Of a DNA stretch of 22,412 bases, positions 16,144 to 22,412 are shown one piece after another. The notes beneath the pieces were generated by a model that saw only the letters and a list, made by a program, of their open reading frames with translations, was not told the DNA's origin and made no database searches. The translations under genes and the position numbers were made by a program. Each line of letters starts with the position of its first letter. Position 1 is the stretch's first letter. The DNA comes from JBCCBI01 sp039034155 (GTDB lineage: Bacteria > Deinococcota > Deinococci > Deinococcales > Trueperaceae), in the NCBI GenBank assembly GCA_039034155.1, contig JBCCBI010000024.1:1-22412 (forward strand). The letters are read 5' to 3'.

Positions 16144-16265
16144 TTTATTTGGTGGTGGCTCGAGCTTGACTACCCCCTTATCAGCAGCATTACCAGAGCT
16201 TTGAAAACATCACCTGACTTAGTTTGCTATATGAATAGCACCTCAACGATGTGTTAATGAGGCTG

Positions 16266-16376
16266 TTACTCTTCAATTTCTCCTTCACCATCATCTTCCT
16301 TTTCCTGTGCGCGACTTGTACATAAGCCAAGAGTAAATCTCCCCATCGCCCTTTCTTGAAGCACACCGCTCGACAT
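16266..16376 (-). CDS. Possible small protein (36 aa) with acidic tail
   Basis: A minus-strand open frame of 36 codons starts with ATG at 16376 and has GGAG 5 nt upstream. It encodes a basic, partly hydrophobic front (GRFTLGLCTSRAQEK) and a strongly acidic tail (EDDGEGEIEE) just before the TAA. The good ribosome site and the tail composition favour a real gene, but no family is recognised. It is antisense to the spacer, not to a gene. An internal ATG at residue 11 could be the true start. Confidence 0.35.
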   Translation of the reverse strand: MSSGVLQERAMGRFTLGLCTSRAQEKEDDGEGEIEE

Positions 16377-16451
16377 AGGGTCTCCTAACAGCACCTTATA
16401 CAACTGCTACTAAACAAGTTCCGCTTTATGCGTTTTAGATCACGCAGACGG

Positions 16452-16457
16452 TATACT
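16452..16457 (+). promoter_or_regulatory. Possible -10 box (TATACT) of the Crp-domain kinase gene
   Basis: TATACT is one base from TATAAT. It sits 1 nt before the ATG at 16459 and 7 nt before an in-frame GTG at 16465. If transcription starts at the usual distance, translation begins at that GTG on a leaderless message. No -35 was found. Confidence 0.35.
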
Positions 16458-16458
16458 G

Positions 16459-17838
16459 ATGAACGTGTCACACGATCAACTCAGCCATGACGAACTGCGC
16501 CGCATTACCCTATTTACCGATTTAGATGATGACGCCCTCACCTGGCTAGCTGAACATGCCAACGTCTATCACTACCCAGATGGTGAATTAGTGTTTCGTA
16601 ATGGCGATCCTGCTGATGAAATGACGTTGATAATAGCAGGTGGGTTTGCCGTTTTTGCCAATGGACAAGTCGTCTTTCGTGCCGATGCAGGAGAGATAGC
16701 TGGCACACTACCCCACTCGCGTATGACGCATGTTAGTGCAGATGGTAGAGCCGTTGGTGACACGATTATCGGTGGCATTCACCGTGACCATTTTCCAGAG
16801 ATGTTGGCGCGTATTCCCATTCTGGACGCGCGTTTGGTCGCACGTATGTCCGACCGCATTCGAGACGTTGCCAAAAAAGAGCAACAGCAAGAAAAGCTGA
16901 TGGCGTTAGGGAAACTCTCAGCTGGACTCGCCCATGAACTCAACAACCCAGCAGCTGCCTTAGAACGCACCGCAGGCGCGTTGCAAGACCGCTTAGATAT
17001 GCTGATGGGTCTTACCACGCGCCCTATGCCAGAGGTGCTCGTTGGGCCGTTTGAAGAGGTGCTTCGTACCGCATCTGCCCCTGACCTCTCGAGCCTTGCC
17101 CGCAGCGAACGTGAAGACGACCTTAGTGATTGGCTCGAGGACCGCAGTGTGGATAGCGCCTGGGAAGTTAGCGAGAGTTTGGTTGATGTCGGCCTCACCC
17201 AAGAAAGCCTAGCAACGTTACTTGCCCCAATAAACGAGGCTGATGTGAACTGTGCCGTGCGCTGGCTGGATATGCTGGCCAGTTTGCAAACCATGGCCCG
17301 CGACATGCAGCAAGCTGCGAGTCATATTGTGACGCTCGTTCAGTCGGTCAAAACCTACACCCACATGGACAGAAGCACTGGGTTAGAACTCTGCGACGTA
17401 CGCGAAGGCCTTAACAGCACCTTGGTCATGCTAGGGCACAAGCTAAAAACCAACAACATCAACGTGACCACCGACTACCCAGATAACGTTCCCGAGGTAC
17501 CAGCCCGTGTTGGCGCACTCAACCAAGTCTGGACGAACATTATTGACAACGCCATAGATGCCATGCAAGACGCAAACGACGCGCAGTTGAAGATCATGCT
17601 CGAGCCAACCCCCACCTGCTTATATGTCACGATTAGCGACAACGGCTCGGGCATTCCCAAAGACGTTCAAGCACGCATTTTTGAACCGTTTTTTACAACC
17701 AAAGATGTTGGTGAAGGTACAGGTCTAGGTTTAGATATTGTCGCGTCCATTGTTAAAGATCAACACAGCGGTGTCATTGAGCTTGAATCTGAACCAGGTC
17801 ATACTGCGTTTACAGTGCAGCTACCTTTATCGACATAA
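16459..17838 (+). CDS. Soluble histidine kinase with N-terminal Crp-like cyclic-nucleotide domain
   Basis: A cytoplasmic kinase of 459 residues without membrane helices. Residues 12-120 form a Crp/cNMP-binding fold: LFTDLDDDALTWLAEH, then YPDGELVFRNGDPADEMTLII, and the phosphate-binding cassette with G78-E79 and R88. The ligand may be cAMP or something else. The phosphorylation site is H159 (LSAGLAHELNNP). A long helical insert (about 185-300) separates it from the ATPase domain: N box near 360 (WTNIIDNAIDAM), G1 at 394-399 (DNGSGI), F box (FEPFFTT) and G2 at 418-425 (GEGTGLGL). It precedes the response-regulator/flavoprotein fusion on the same strand. I recall this kinase type as a recurrent neighbour of such fusions, so they are probably a kinase-substrate pair. 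The start may be GTG 16465. Confidence 0.92.
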   Translation: MNVSHDQLSHDELRRITLFTDLDDDALTWLAEHANVYHYPDGELVFRNGDPADEMTLIIAGGFAVFANGQVVFRADAGEIAGTLPHSRMTHVSADGRAVGDTIIGGIHRDHFPEMLARIPILDARLVARMSDRIRDVAKKEQQQEKLMALGKLSAGLAHELNNPAAALERTAGALQDRLDMLMGLTTRPMPEVLVGPFEEVLRTASAPDLSSLARSEREDDLSDWLEDRSVDSAWEVSESLVDVGLTQESLATLLAPINEADVNCAVRWLDMLASLQTMARDMQQAASHIVTLVQSVKTYTHMDRSTGLELCDVREGLNSTLVMLGHKLKTNNINVTTDYPDNVPEVPARVGALNQVWTNIIDNAIDAMQDANDAQLKIMLEPTPTCLYVTISDNGSGIPKDVQARIFEPFFTTKDVGEGTGLGLDIVASIVKDQHSGVIELESEPGHTAFTVQLPLST

Positions 17839-18130
17839 CGTTGAATTGATGTCATTGCTTTGTTGATGTCATTGTTTTGCCAATGCAATGCGCAATATTT
17901 TACCAACATGCTTCGTGTAAGGATAACCCTCATCGTGCTGATGACAACTAAAGACACCCACCATAAACATCTTCGTACACATACGTGACATGATGAGATT
18001 AATCTTGACGCTGGCGGTATCATGAACTATCAAGCCATTGCGATAACATCTTGAAGCCTGACGTCATTCACTACAATAAATTTATCAAGGTGACTAAGAA
18101 TATACACTTACTTATCTGAAGGAGTAGCTT
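17839..18130. other. Spacer between the Crp-domain kinase and its likely partner
   Basis: It has tandem repeats at 17846-17879, no hairpin with T-run, and a possible -10 region (TATACACTT, 18101-18109) about 22 bp before the next start. The 292-bp gap suggests the two genes have separate promoters even if they work together. Confidence 0.45.
17846..17879. repeat. Two near-identical 17-bp tandem repeats
   Basis: TTGATGTCATTGCTTTG (17846-17862) and TTGATGTCATTGTTTTG (17863-17879) differ by one transition. The unit resembles the 17-bp unit at 1853-1869 (shared GATG-C-TTG-CTTT pattern), though 16 kb apart. Confidence 0.75.
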
Positions 18131-19768
18131 ATGGCTAAACCCGCCATTTTAGCTGTTGATGACGAAGCTGAGGTCTTGCGCGCACTGGCCCGCGACCTGC
18201 GTAAAACCTACGGACAGGACTACCGGATTTTACGCGCAGAAGGTGGGCAGGCGGCGCTCGAGGCTGTGCTCGAGCTGCAAGAACGCGCTGAACCTTTGGC
18301 GCTGGTTGTCTCTGACCAACGTATGCCCGTTGTCTCTGGCGTGCAACTGCTTGAACGCGTTGCCGAGGCATTTCCAGCCGCCAAACGGGTGTTACTCACC
18401 GCCTATGCGGATACAGACGCGGCTATCACCGCCATCAACCAGTCCAAAGTTCACTATTACTTGCTAAAACCTTGGAACGACGCTAGCCTCTATCCTGTTG
18501 TAGGTGATTTGCTGGACGATTGGCAGAGTAGTTACCGCCCAGGCTACGAGGGTCTGCATGTTATCGGTAGCCGCTGGTCAGCAGAAGCCCACGCGATCAA
18601 AGACTTTTTGGCGCGTAACCAAGTTCCCTACACCTTTGCCGACGTGGAAACAGATGACGACGCCAAAGCCGCCGCTGCCCGTTATGACAGTTTGCCGCTC
18701 GTTCACGTACCCGGTGAAGACATGCTAGTTGCCCCCAGTGTAGCTGAGGTCGCTAGCAAAGTGGGCTTACAAAGCCAAGCTGCTCGCCCGTTTTATGACC
18801 TGGCCATTGTGGGCGCGGGCCCAGCCGGGTTAGCTGCAGCCGTTTATGGTGCGTCTGAAGGCTTAGAAACCGTGCTAATTGAAGGTCAAGCTCCCGGCGG
18901 TCAAGCGGGCACCAGTAGCCGCATTGAAAACTATTTAGGTTTTCCAACTGGGCTTTCTGGTGGAGATTTAGCGAGACGTGCTGTCACCCAAGCACGCCGC
19001 TTTGGGGTAGAAATTTTAACGCCCCAACAGGTTACCCGTATACGGGTAGAGGGCCCTTACCGCATTTTGGAACTTACCGATGGCAGTGAGGTCTCGAGCC
19101 ACACCGTGATGCTGTCTATGGGCGTGGCCTGGCGCACGCTCCCTGCTGATCCAGACGGCAAGTTTAGCGGCGCAGGTGTTTACTACGGGGCGGCCACAAC
19201 TGAGGCTATTAACTGTAAAGGGCAGACGATTTATACAGTTGGCGCGGGCAACTCTGCTGGGCAAGCCGCCATCTATTTTGCAAACTATGCCGCCAAAGTA
19301 GTCATGCTGGTGCGCGGTGGCTCGCTAGCCGCCAAGATGTCTCACTATTTGGTTGACCGTATTGAGCAAACTGACAATATTGAGGTCATGGTGCATCACG
19401 AAATTACGGCGTGTCATGGCGATACCAGCCTCGAGCAACTCACCTTGCATAACAACGAAACCATGGATGAGCACGATGTTCCCGCCCAGTACCTATTTTG
19501 CTTTATCGGTGCAGCTCCCCGAACCGATTGGCTCGAGGGAGTAGCAGCCCGTGACGAACGCGGGTTTGTCTACACTGGCGGTGACATTCCTGAACCTGCT
19601 ATGGCAGCTTGGCCACTACCACGTAATCCGTTTCCGCTAGAAACCAGTGTGCCCGGCGTCTTCGCTGCAGGTGACGTACGCGCGAACTCCATTAAACGGG
19701 TGGCCTCTGCCGTTGGCGAAGGTTCTGTTGCTGTATCCACCATGCACCAACATTTAGCCTCACTTTAA
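18131..19768 (+). CDS. Response regulator fused to thioredoxin-reductase-like flavoprotein
   Basis: A 545-residue fusion. The receiver is residues 1-125 (D10-D11, phosphoacceptor D62 in SDQRMP, T90, K113-P114). Residues about 138-215 look like a glutaredoxin/thioredoxin fold without cysteines in the active position (GSRWSAEAHAIKDFLARNQV). From 222 on is a thioredoxin-reductase-type module: FAD motif G228-A-G230-P-A-G233, the PGGQAG block, NAD(P)H motif G371-A-G373-N-S-A, and the second FAD motif FAAGDVR near the end. The reductase's CxxC is replaced by G353-A-A-T356, so classical thioredoxin reduction is impossible; it may be an NAD(P)H-dependent oxidoreductase controlled by phosphorylation. 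GAAGGAG lies 7 nt before the ATG. Probable partner of the Crp-domain kinase upstream. Confidence 0.93.
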   Translation: MAKPAILAVDDEAEVLRALARDLRKTYGQDYRILRAEGGQAALEAVLELQERAEPLALVVSDQRMPVVSGVQLLERVAEAFPAAKRVLLTAYADTDAAITAINQSKVHYYLLKPWNDASLYPVVGDLLDDWQSSYRPGYEGLHVIGSRWSAEAHAIKDFLARNQVPYTFADVETDDDAKAAAARYDSLPLVHVPGEDMLVAPSVAEVASKVGLQSQAARPFYDLAIVGAGPAGLAAAVYGASEGLETVLIEGQAPGGQAGTSSRIENYLGFPTGLSGGDLARRAVTQARRFGVEILTPQQVTRIRVEGPYRILELTDGSEVSSHTVMLSMGVAWRTLPADPDGKFSGAGVYYGAATTEAINCKGQTIYTVGAGNSAGQAAIYFANYAAKVVMLVRGGSLAAKMSHYLVDRIEQTDNIEVMVHHEITACHGDTSLEQLTLHNNETMDEHDVPAQYLFCFIGAAPRTDWLEGVAARDERGFVYTGGDIPEPAMAAWPLPRNPFPLETSVPGVFAAGDVRANSIKRVASAVGEGSVAVSTMHQHLASL

Positions 19769-19796
19769 CTACACCAGCTAGCCATAAGCAGATTCT

Positions 19797-19847
19797 TAAC
19801 CCTGCTAAGCGCATCTTTAGAATTATGAGGTGTTCTTAGCAGGGTTA
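19797..19847 (+). terminator. Long hairpin after the flavoprotein fusion gene
   Basis: TAACCCTGCTAAG (19797-19809) and CTTAGCAGGGTTA (19835-19847) are perfect 13-bp complements. After one mismatch a further seven pairs, including G-U, are possible, leaving a 9-nt loop. The following stretch is T-rich (GCTTGTCTTGTTC) but not a clean T-run. Most likely a terminator, possibly bidirectional; a regulatory hairpin is the alternative. Confidence 0.65.
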
Positions 19848-19903
19848 GCTTGTCTTGTTCTGGTTGAGAGATGAACATAGACATGCTACTTGAGCTACTT
19901 TCT

Positions 19904-19912
19904 TGATACACT
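19904..19912 (+). promoter_or_regulatory. Extended -10 promoter (TGATACACT) for the oxidoreductase pair
   Basis: TG, one base, then TACACT (19907-19912), 9 nt before the ATG at 19922. No Shine-Dalgarno sequence is present, so the message would have a leader of only about 2-3 nt. It follows the long hairpin directly. Confidence 0.45.
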
Positions 19913-19921
19913 AAGTACCTC

Positions 19922-20995
19922 ATGAAACGCACGGGCACAAAACGCATTGGCGTCGTTGGCGCAGGCATGATGGCAAGTTGGCACGTAGAACGTTGGTTAG
20001 ATTTGCAAAGGCTAGGTATAGCAGGACGAGGACACCCCGTTCAGATTGCTGGCATTTTTGATAAAAATCAGCAGCGTGCAGCTGAGCTAGCCAACACCTA
20101 TACCTGCCCAGCGTTTACGGAGCTTGACGGCTTACTTGCTGCTTGCGACATTGTTGACGTGTGCACGCCCACCGACCAGCATGCAGATGTTGTTGTGTCC
20201 GCCGCGCGTGTAGGCAAAGATGTCATCTGCGAAAAGCCAATGGCCCGCAGCTTGCAAGATGCCCAGCGCATGGCAGATGTGTGCGAGCAGGCGGGGGTGC
20301 GCCTTTTTATTGCCCATGTGGTGCGCTTTTTTAGCCAGTATGAAGGTGCCAAAGCCGCTCTGGATGCTGGCAAGCTAGGCAGTCCCGGCGTCATCCGGCT
20401 TAGTAGGGGCGGGAGTTTTCCGGGTCGTTGGTACGGGGATTATGCTCGAGCCGGTGGCGTTATCTTAGACTTGTCCATTCACGACCTCGACATGGCACGT
20501 TGGTGTTTTGGAGAGGTCACGCAAGTTTTTGCACGCGGCCTCACCTTTGACAACATCCCTGAGTGCGACCACGTCATCATCAATCTGCAGTTTGAAAGTG
20601 GCGCGCTAGGCCATGTAAGCGGCAGTTGGGCGTATCCAGCTGGTAAGTTTGTGACAGCGCTAGAAGTAGCAGGAAGTGATGGCATCTATGAGTGGAATGG
20701 CTTTGCGCCTGACCCTGTGTTAGGTTCGTTTGATGCCGGGAGCGATCTCACCAGCGTGATGAACGACATGGCTAGCCCGCTTGCACCAGAAGATGACCCT
20801 TACAGCAAAGAACTTGCCCACGCGCTAGATTGCATCACCACAGGTGCGCCGTTCCGAGTTGAGCCTGCGGACGCACTCGCCACCCTCAAACTTGCATTAG
20901 CTGCAACAGCCTCCGTCAAACAAGGAACGCCCATTCGTTTGAGTGAGTTTTCGCCAAGCGCGGCCGATGTTTTAGATACAAAGGTTTTGGCATGA
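19922..20995 (+). CDS. Gfo/Idh/MocA family oxidoreductase (first of pair)
   Basis: An NAD(P)-dependent sugar or inositol dehydrogenase-type enzyme of 357 residues, normal for the family. The nucleotide-binding motif G13-A-G15-M-M-A is at the N-terminus. The catalytic lysine motif E104-K105-P106 follows VGKDVI. The C-terminal half has D183 and H187 in LDLSIHDLD, the usual active-site pair. The substrate is unknown; myo-inositol-type or other cyclic sugar alcohols are typical. No ribosome site precedes the ATG, and a -10 box lies 9 nt upstream, suggesting an almost leaderless message. Its end overlaps the next gene in ATGA, so the two are translationally coupled and may form a mixed complex or consecutive steps. 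Confidence 0.93.
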   Translation: MKRTGTKRIGVVGAGMMASWHVERWLDLQRLGIAGRGHPVQIAGIFDKNQQRAAELANTYTCPAFTELDGLLAACDIVDVCTPTDQHADVVVSAARVGKDVICEKPMARSLQDAQRMADVCEQAGVRLFIAHVVRFFSQYEGAKAALDAGKLGSPGVIRLSRGGSFPGRWYGDYARAGGVILDLSIHDLDMARWCFGEVTQVFARGLTFDNIPECDHVIINLQFESGALGHVSGSWAYPAGKFVTALEVAGSDGIYEWNGFAPDPVLGSFDAGSDLTSVMNDMASPLAPEDDPYSKELAHALDCITTGAPFRVEPADALATLKLALAATASVKQGTPIRLSEFSPSAADVLDTKVLA

Positions 20996-22005
20996 GCAAC
21001 TTGCGTTTAGGTATCCTCAGTTTTGCGCACATGCACGCGTATAGTTATGCGGCGAGCATCCTCGCGCTACCCAACTGTGAGCTTGTGGCTATTTACGATG
21101 ACGACGAGGCGCGTGGTCAAGCTTCTGCGGAACAGTACCAGACTACCTACGCGGATGACCTCGAGTCCTTCCTCGCAAATAACTTGGATGGCGTCATCAT
21201 CTGTTCAGAAAACGCTTACCACCGTAAGCACGTTGAGGCTGCTGCTGGCAAGGTTAATTACATTCTTTGTGAAAAGCCCTTAGCTACTACGTTAGAAGAT
21301 GGGCGGGCGATGCTCGAGCAGTGCCGCACCACCAACACCCACTTACAACTTGCCTTCCCCGTGCGCTTCGCACCCCCAGTAGAACGCTTACGCAGTGCTG
21401 TGCAAGCAGGCAACCTTGGCACGTTGTACTGTGCAACCTGCACGAATCATGGCAAAATGCCCGGCGGCTGGTTTTGTGATACTAGTTTGGCTGGCGGTGG
21501 GGCTGTAATGGATCACACCGTGCACGTGGTGGACGCCCTGCGCTGGATAACTGAGGCAGAAGTTACGGAAGTTTATGCAGACATTCGTAGCAGCCTCATG
21601 CATCCAAAGGTCAACATTGACGATGCTGGCTTACTGTCCTTTACGATGACGGGTGGTTTGCTAACGCGCCCGCTTATGGTGAGTTTGGATGCGTCTTGGT
21701 CACGCCCAGAAGCATACCCAACCTGGGGAAACGTGACACTCGAGCTTGTTGGCAGTAACGGCACGTTATGGGTAGATGCCTTTAAGCAATATGCCACGGT
21801 CCACAGCAACACCCTCAGTACACCCGAGCAGCACTACTGGGGTAGCAATATTGACCGCCGCTTAATTGCAGATTTTTGTGAGGCTATTCGCACCCAGCGC
21901 ACACCTTCTATCACAGGTGAAGACGGACTAAAAGCGCTCGAGGTTGCCCTTGCTGCCTATGAATCTGCACAGCTTGGGCGGCCACAGCATCTGCCTAAAC
22001 AATAG
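20992..22005 (+). CDS. Gfo/Idh/MocA family oxidoreductase (second of pair)
   Basis: A 337-residue relative of the preceding enzyme. The N-terminal strand is followed by SFAHMHAYSYA instead of the glycine-rich GxGxxG/A motif, a variant seen in a distinct subset of the family. The CEKP lysine motif is retained (CEKPLATT, near residue 90), as is GGGAVMDHTVHVVDALRW with its Asp/His pair. It may therefore still bind NAD(P) in a modified way. The ATG overlaps the upstream stop by four bases, with no separate ribosome site. The pair may oxidise a sugar brought in by the importer at 6315-10236, though they are 10 kb apart and this is conjecture. Confidence 0.92.
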   Translation: MSNLRLGILSFAHMHAYSYAASILALPNCELVAIYDDDEARGQASAEQYQTTYADDLESFLANNLDGVIICSENAYHRKHVEAAAGKVNYILCEKPLATTLEDGRAMLEQCRTTNTHLQLAFPVRFAPPVERLRSAVQAGNLGTLYCATCTNHGKMPGGWFCDTSLAGGGAVMDHTVHVVDALRWITEAEVTEVYADIRSSLMHPKVNIDDAGLLSFTMTGGLLTRPLMVSLDASWSRPEAYPTWGNVTLELVGSNGTLWVDAFKQYATVHSNTLSTPEQHYWGSNIDRRLIADFCEAIRTQRTPSITGEDGLKALEVALAAYESAQLGRPQHLPKQ

Positions 22006-22412
22006 CCCTTAATGGGTTAGTTGATGTTTTGCTTTTAATTGCATTAGAACTATCTTGAGTAGCGTTTCCATAAACCTCGCATAATTATGACAGTGCAAAC
22101 ATGTGTAAACAATGTGGCGCACATGAATGTTTCATGTGAGGCCATCACATAAACTAAAAATGTACATAACATCACGTTTAAATAGGTTGTGTGATATTCG
22201 TTAGGCTTACGTCGTTTTAACCCGAATACGTTTTCTCGGTTCTGTAAGTATTCGCAATCATCAAGCATATACTCCACTAAGAGCAGCCCCTCGCACTGCT
22301 GGTTTAAAGTAGTAGCTTTATCAATCTTCACATGTCTTAGCTAGGTATCTTCATTTAACTCACACAAGGTGACTAAAAACACGATAGCCAAGAGGTTATG
22401 AGCCTCGAGTAA
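22006..22412. other. Terminal spacer, no convincing gene
   Basis: AGCCC/GGGTT around TTAAT (22014-22018 region) is a weak hairpin just after the stop. At 22100-22138 CATGTG, CACATGAA and TTCATGTG can pair in two alternative ways. A minus-strand open frame at 22050-22331 (93 codons, GTG start) has no ribosome site and no recognised domain. A CTCGAG is at 22404. The next gene lies beyond the window. Confidence 0.5.
22120..22138. other. Perfect 8-bp hairpin or palindromic site
   Basis: CACATGAA (22120-22127) pairs with TTCATGTG (22131-22138) around TGT. A third half-site CATGTG at 22100-22105 can pair with CACATG instead. No T-run follows. It may be an operator for a downstream gene or a structured RNA. 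Confidence 0.4.

Larger units (their letters stand above)
16144..16458. other. Spacer between the two kinase genes
   Basis: It contains GGTGGT/ACTACC as a 6-bp stem around a loop with GCTCGAGC (about 16151-16176), a pyrimidine-rich tract (16269-16310) that is the coding complement of a possible minus-strand small gene, and a possible -10 box at 16452. No other gene was seen. Confidence 0.5.
716..22409. repeat. Highly iterated palindrome CTCGAG / GCTCGAGC, dispersed
   Basis: By hand count CTCGAG occurs 48 times, for example at 716, 1097, 2097, 4064, 6195, 7882, 10396, 10482, 10589, 13867, 13876, 18257, 18269 and 22404. About 5.5 would be expected with equal base use. Sixteen have the longer form GCTCGAGC, against about 0.3 expected. 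Sites lie in all genomic contexts: in genes on both strands, in different reading frames, and in spacers. The pattern resembles HIP1 of cyanobacteria but with a different core. Confidence 0.9.

Noticed and set aside
18131..19768. Annotation as ordinary thioredoxin reductase (trxB)
   Set aside because: The CxxC is missing and a receiver domain is fused, so the classical reaction is not supported.
22008..22030. Terminator after the second oxidoreductase
   Set aside because: The stem has only five pairs including a G-U, with no immediate T-run.
22050..22331. Minus-strand open frame of 93 codons at the window end
   Set aside because: GTG start without a ribosome site, Cys-rich random-looking sequence, no family recognised. 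A decayed gene remnant cannot be excluded.
18086..22376. Shared 12-mer CAAGGTGACTAA at 18086 and 22365
   Set aside because: Several 12-base matches are expected by chance in a window of this size, and the flanks differ.
1..22412. CRISPR array, tRNA or rRNA genes, insertion sequences
   Set aside because: No regularly spaced identical repeats, no tRNA-like T-arm motifs, no rRNA segments and no transposase were seen; the tandem repeats have no spacers.

Overview
The window is bacterial chromosomal DNA of roughly balanced base composition. No rRNA, tRNA, CRISPR array, phage gene or transposase was seen. The best guess for the host is Deinococcota, perhaps near Trueperaceae. This rests on a secretion signal ending in Ala-Gln, a mixture of Shine-Dalgarno genes with genes that look leaderless, and the type of signalling and sugar-uptake genes. 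It is a hypothesis, because no marker gene comparison could be run.

Layout. 1-3751: a response regulator with a roadblock-like tail, a DUF72 protein on the opposite strand, a 0.6 kb repeat-rich spacer, and a REC-PAS-GGDEF protein whose GGDEF motif is degenerate. 3752-5986: a spacer with nested inverted repeats, then lepA with a probable leaderless promoter. 6309-10669: a CUT1-type sugar ABC transporter (binding protein, strong terminator, then two unusually long permeases) followed by an overlapping NlpC/P60-like gene. No transporter ATPase is present, so it is presumably shared and encoded elsewhere. 10666-11802, minus strand: two paralogous four-helix membrane proteins (DUF6326-like) flanking a small conserved protein. 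12094-14796, minus strand: a 900-residue MalT-like LuxR-family ATPase regulator. 15082-19768: an orphan membrane histidine kinase, then a Crp-domain histidine kinase and a response regulator fused to a thioredoxin-reductase-like flavoprotein that lacks its redox cysteines. 19922-22005: two translationally coupled Gfo/Idh/MocA sugar oxidoreductases. The last 0.4 kb has no convincing gene.

The genes form two broad themes. One is carbohydrate uptake and oxidation: transporter, MalT-like regulator and two sugar dehydrogenases. The other is phosphorelay signalling with unusual outputs: roadblock, degenerate GGDEF and a flavoprotein. The kinase/flavoprotein pair at 16459-19768 is the most interesting protein system here.

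Two sequence-level signals cross all genes. The palindrome CTCGAG occurs 48 times by hand count (about 5.5 expected with equal bases), 16 of them as the octamer GCTCGAGC, in genes and spacers alike, like the HIP1 element of cyanobacteria. Many spacers also contain decaying 14-17 bp tandem repeats whose copies differ mainly by transitions.
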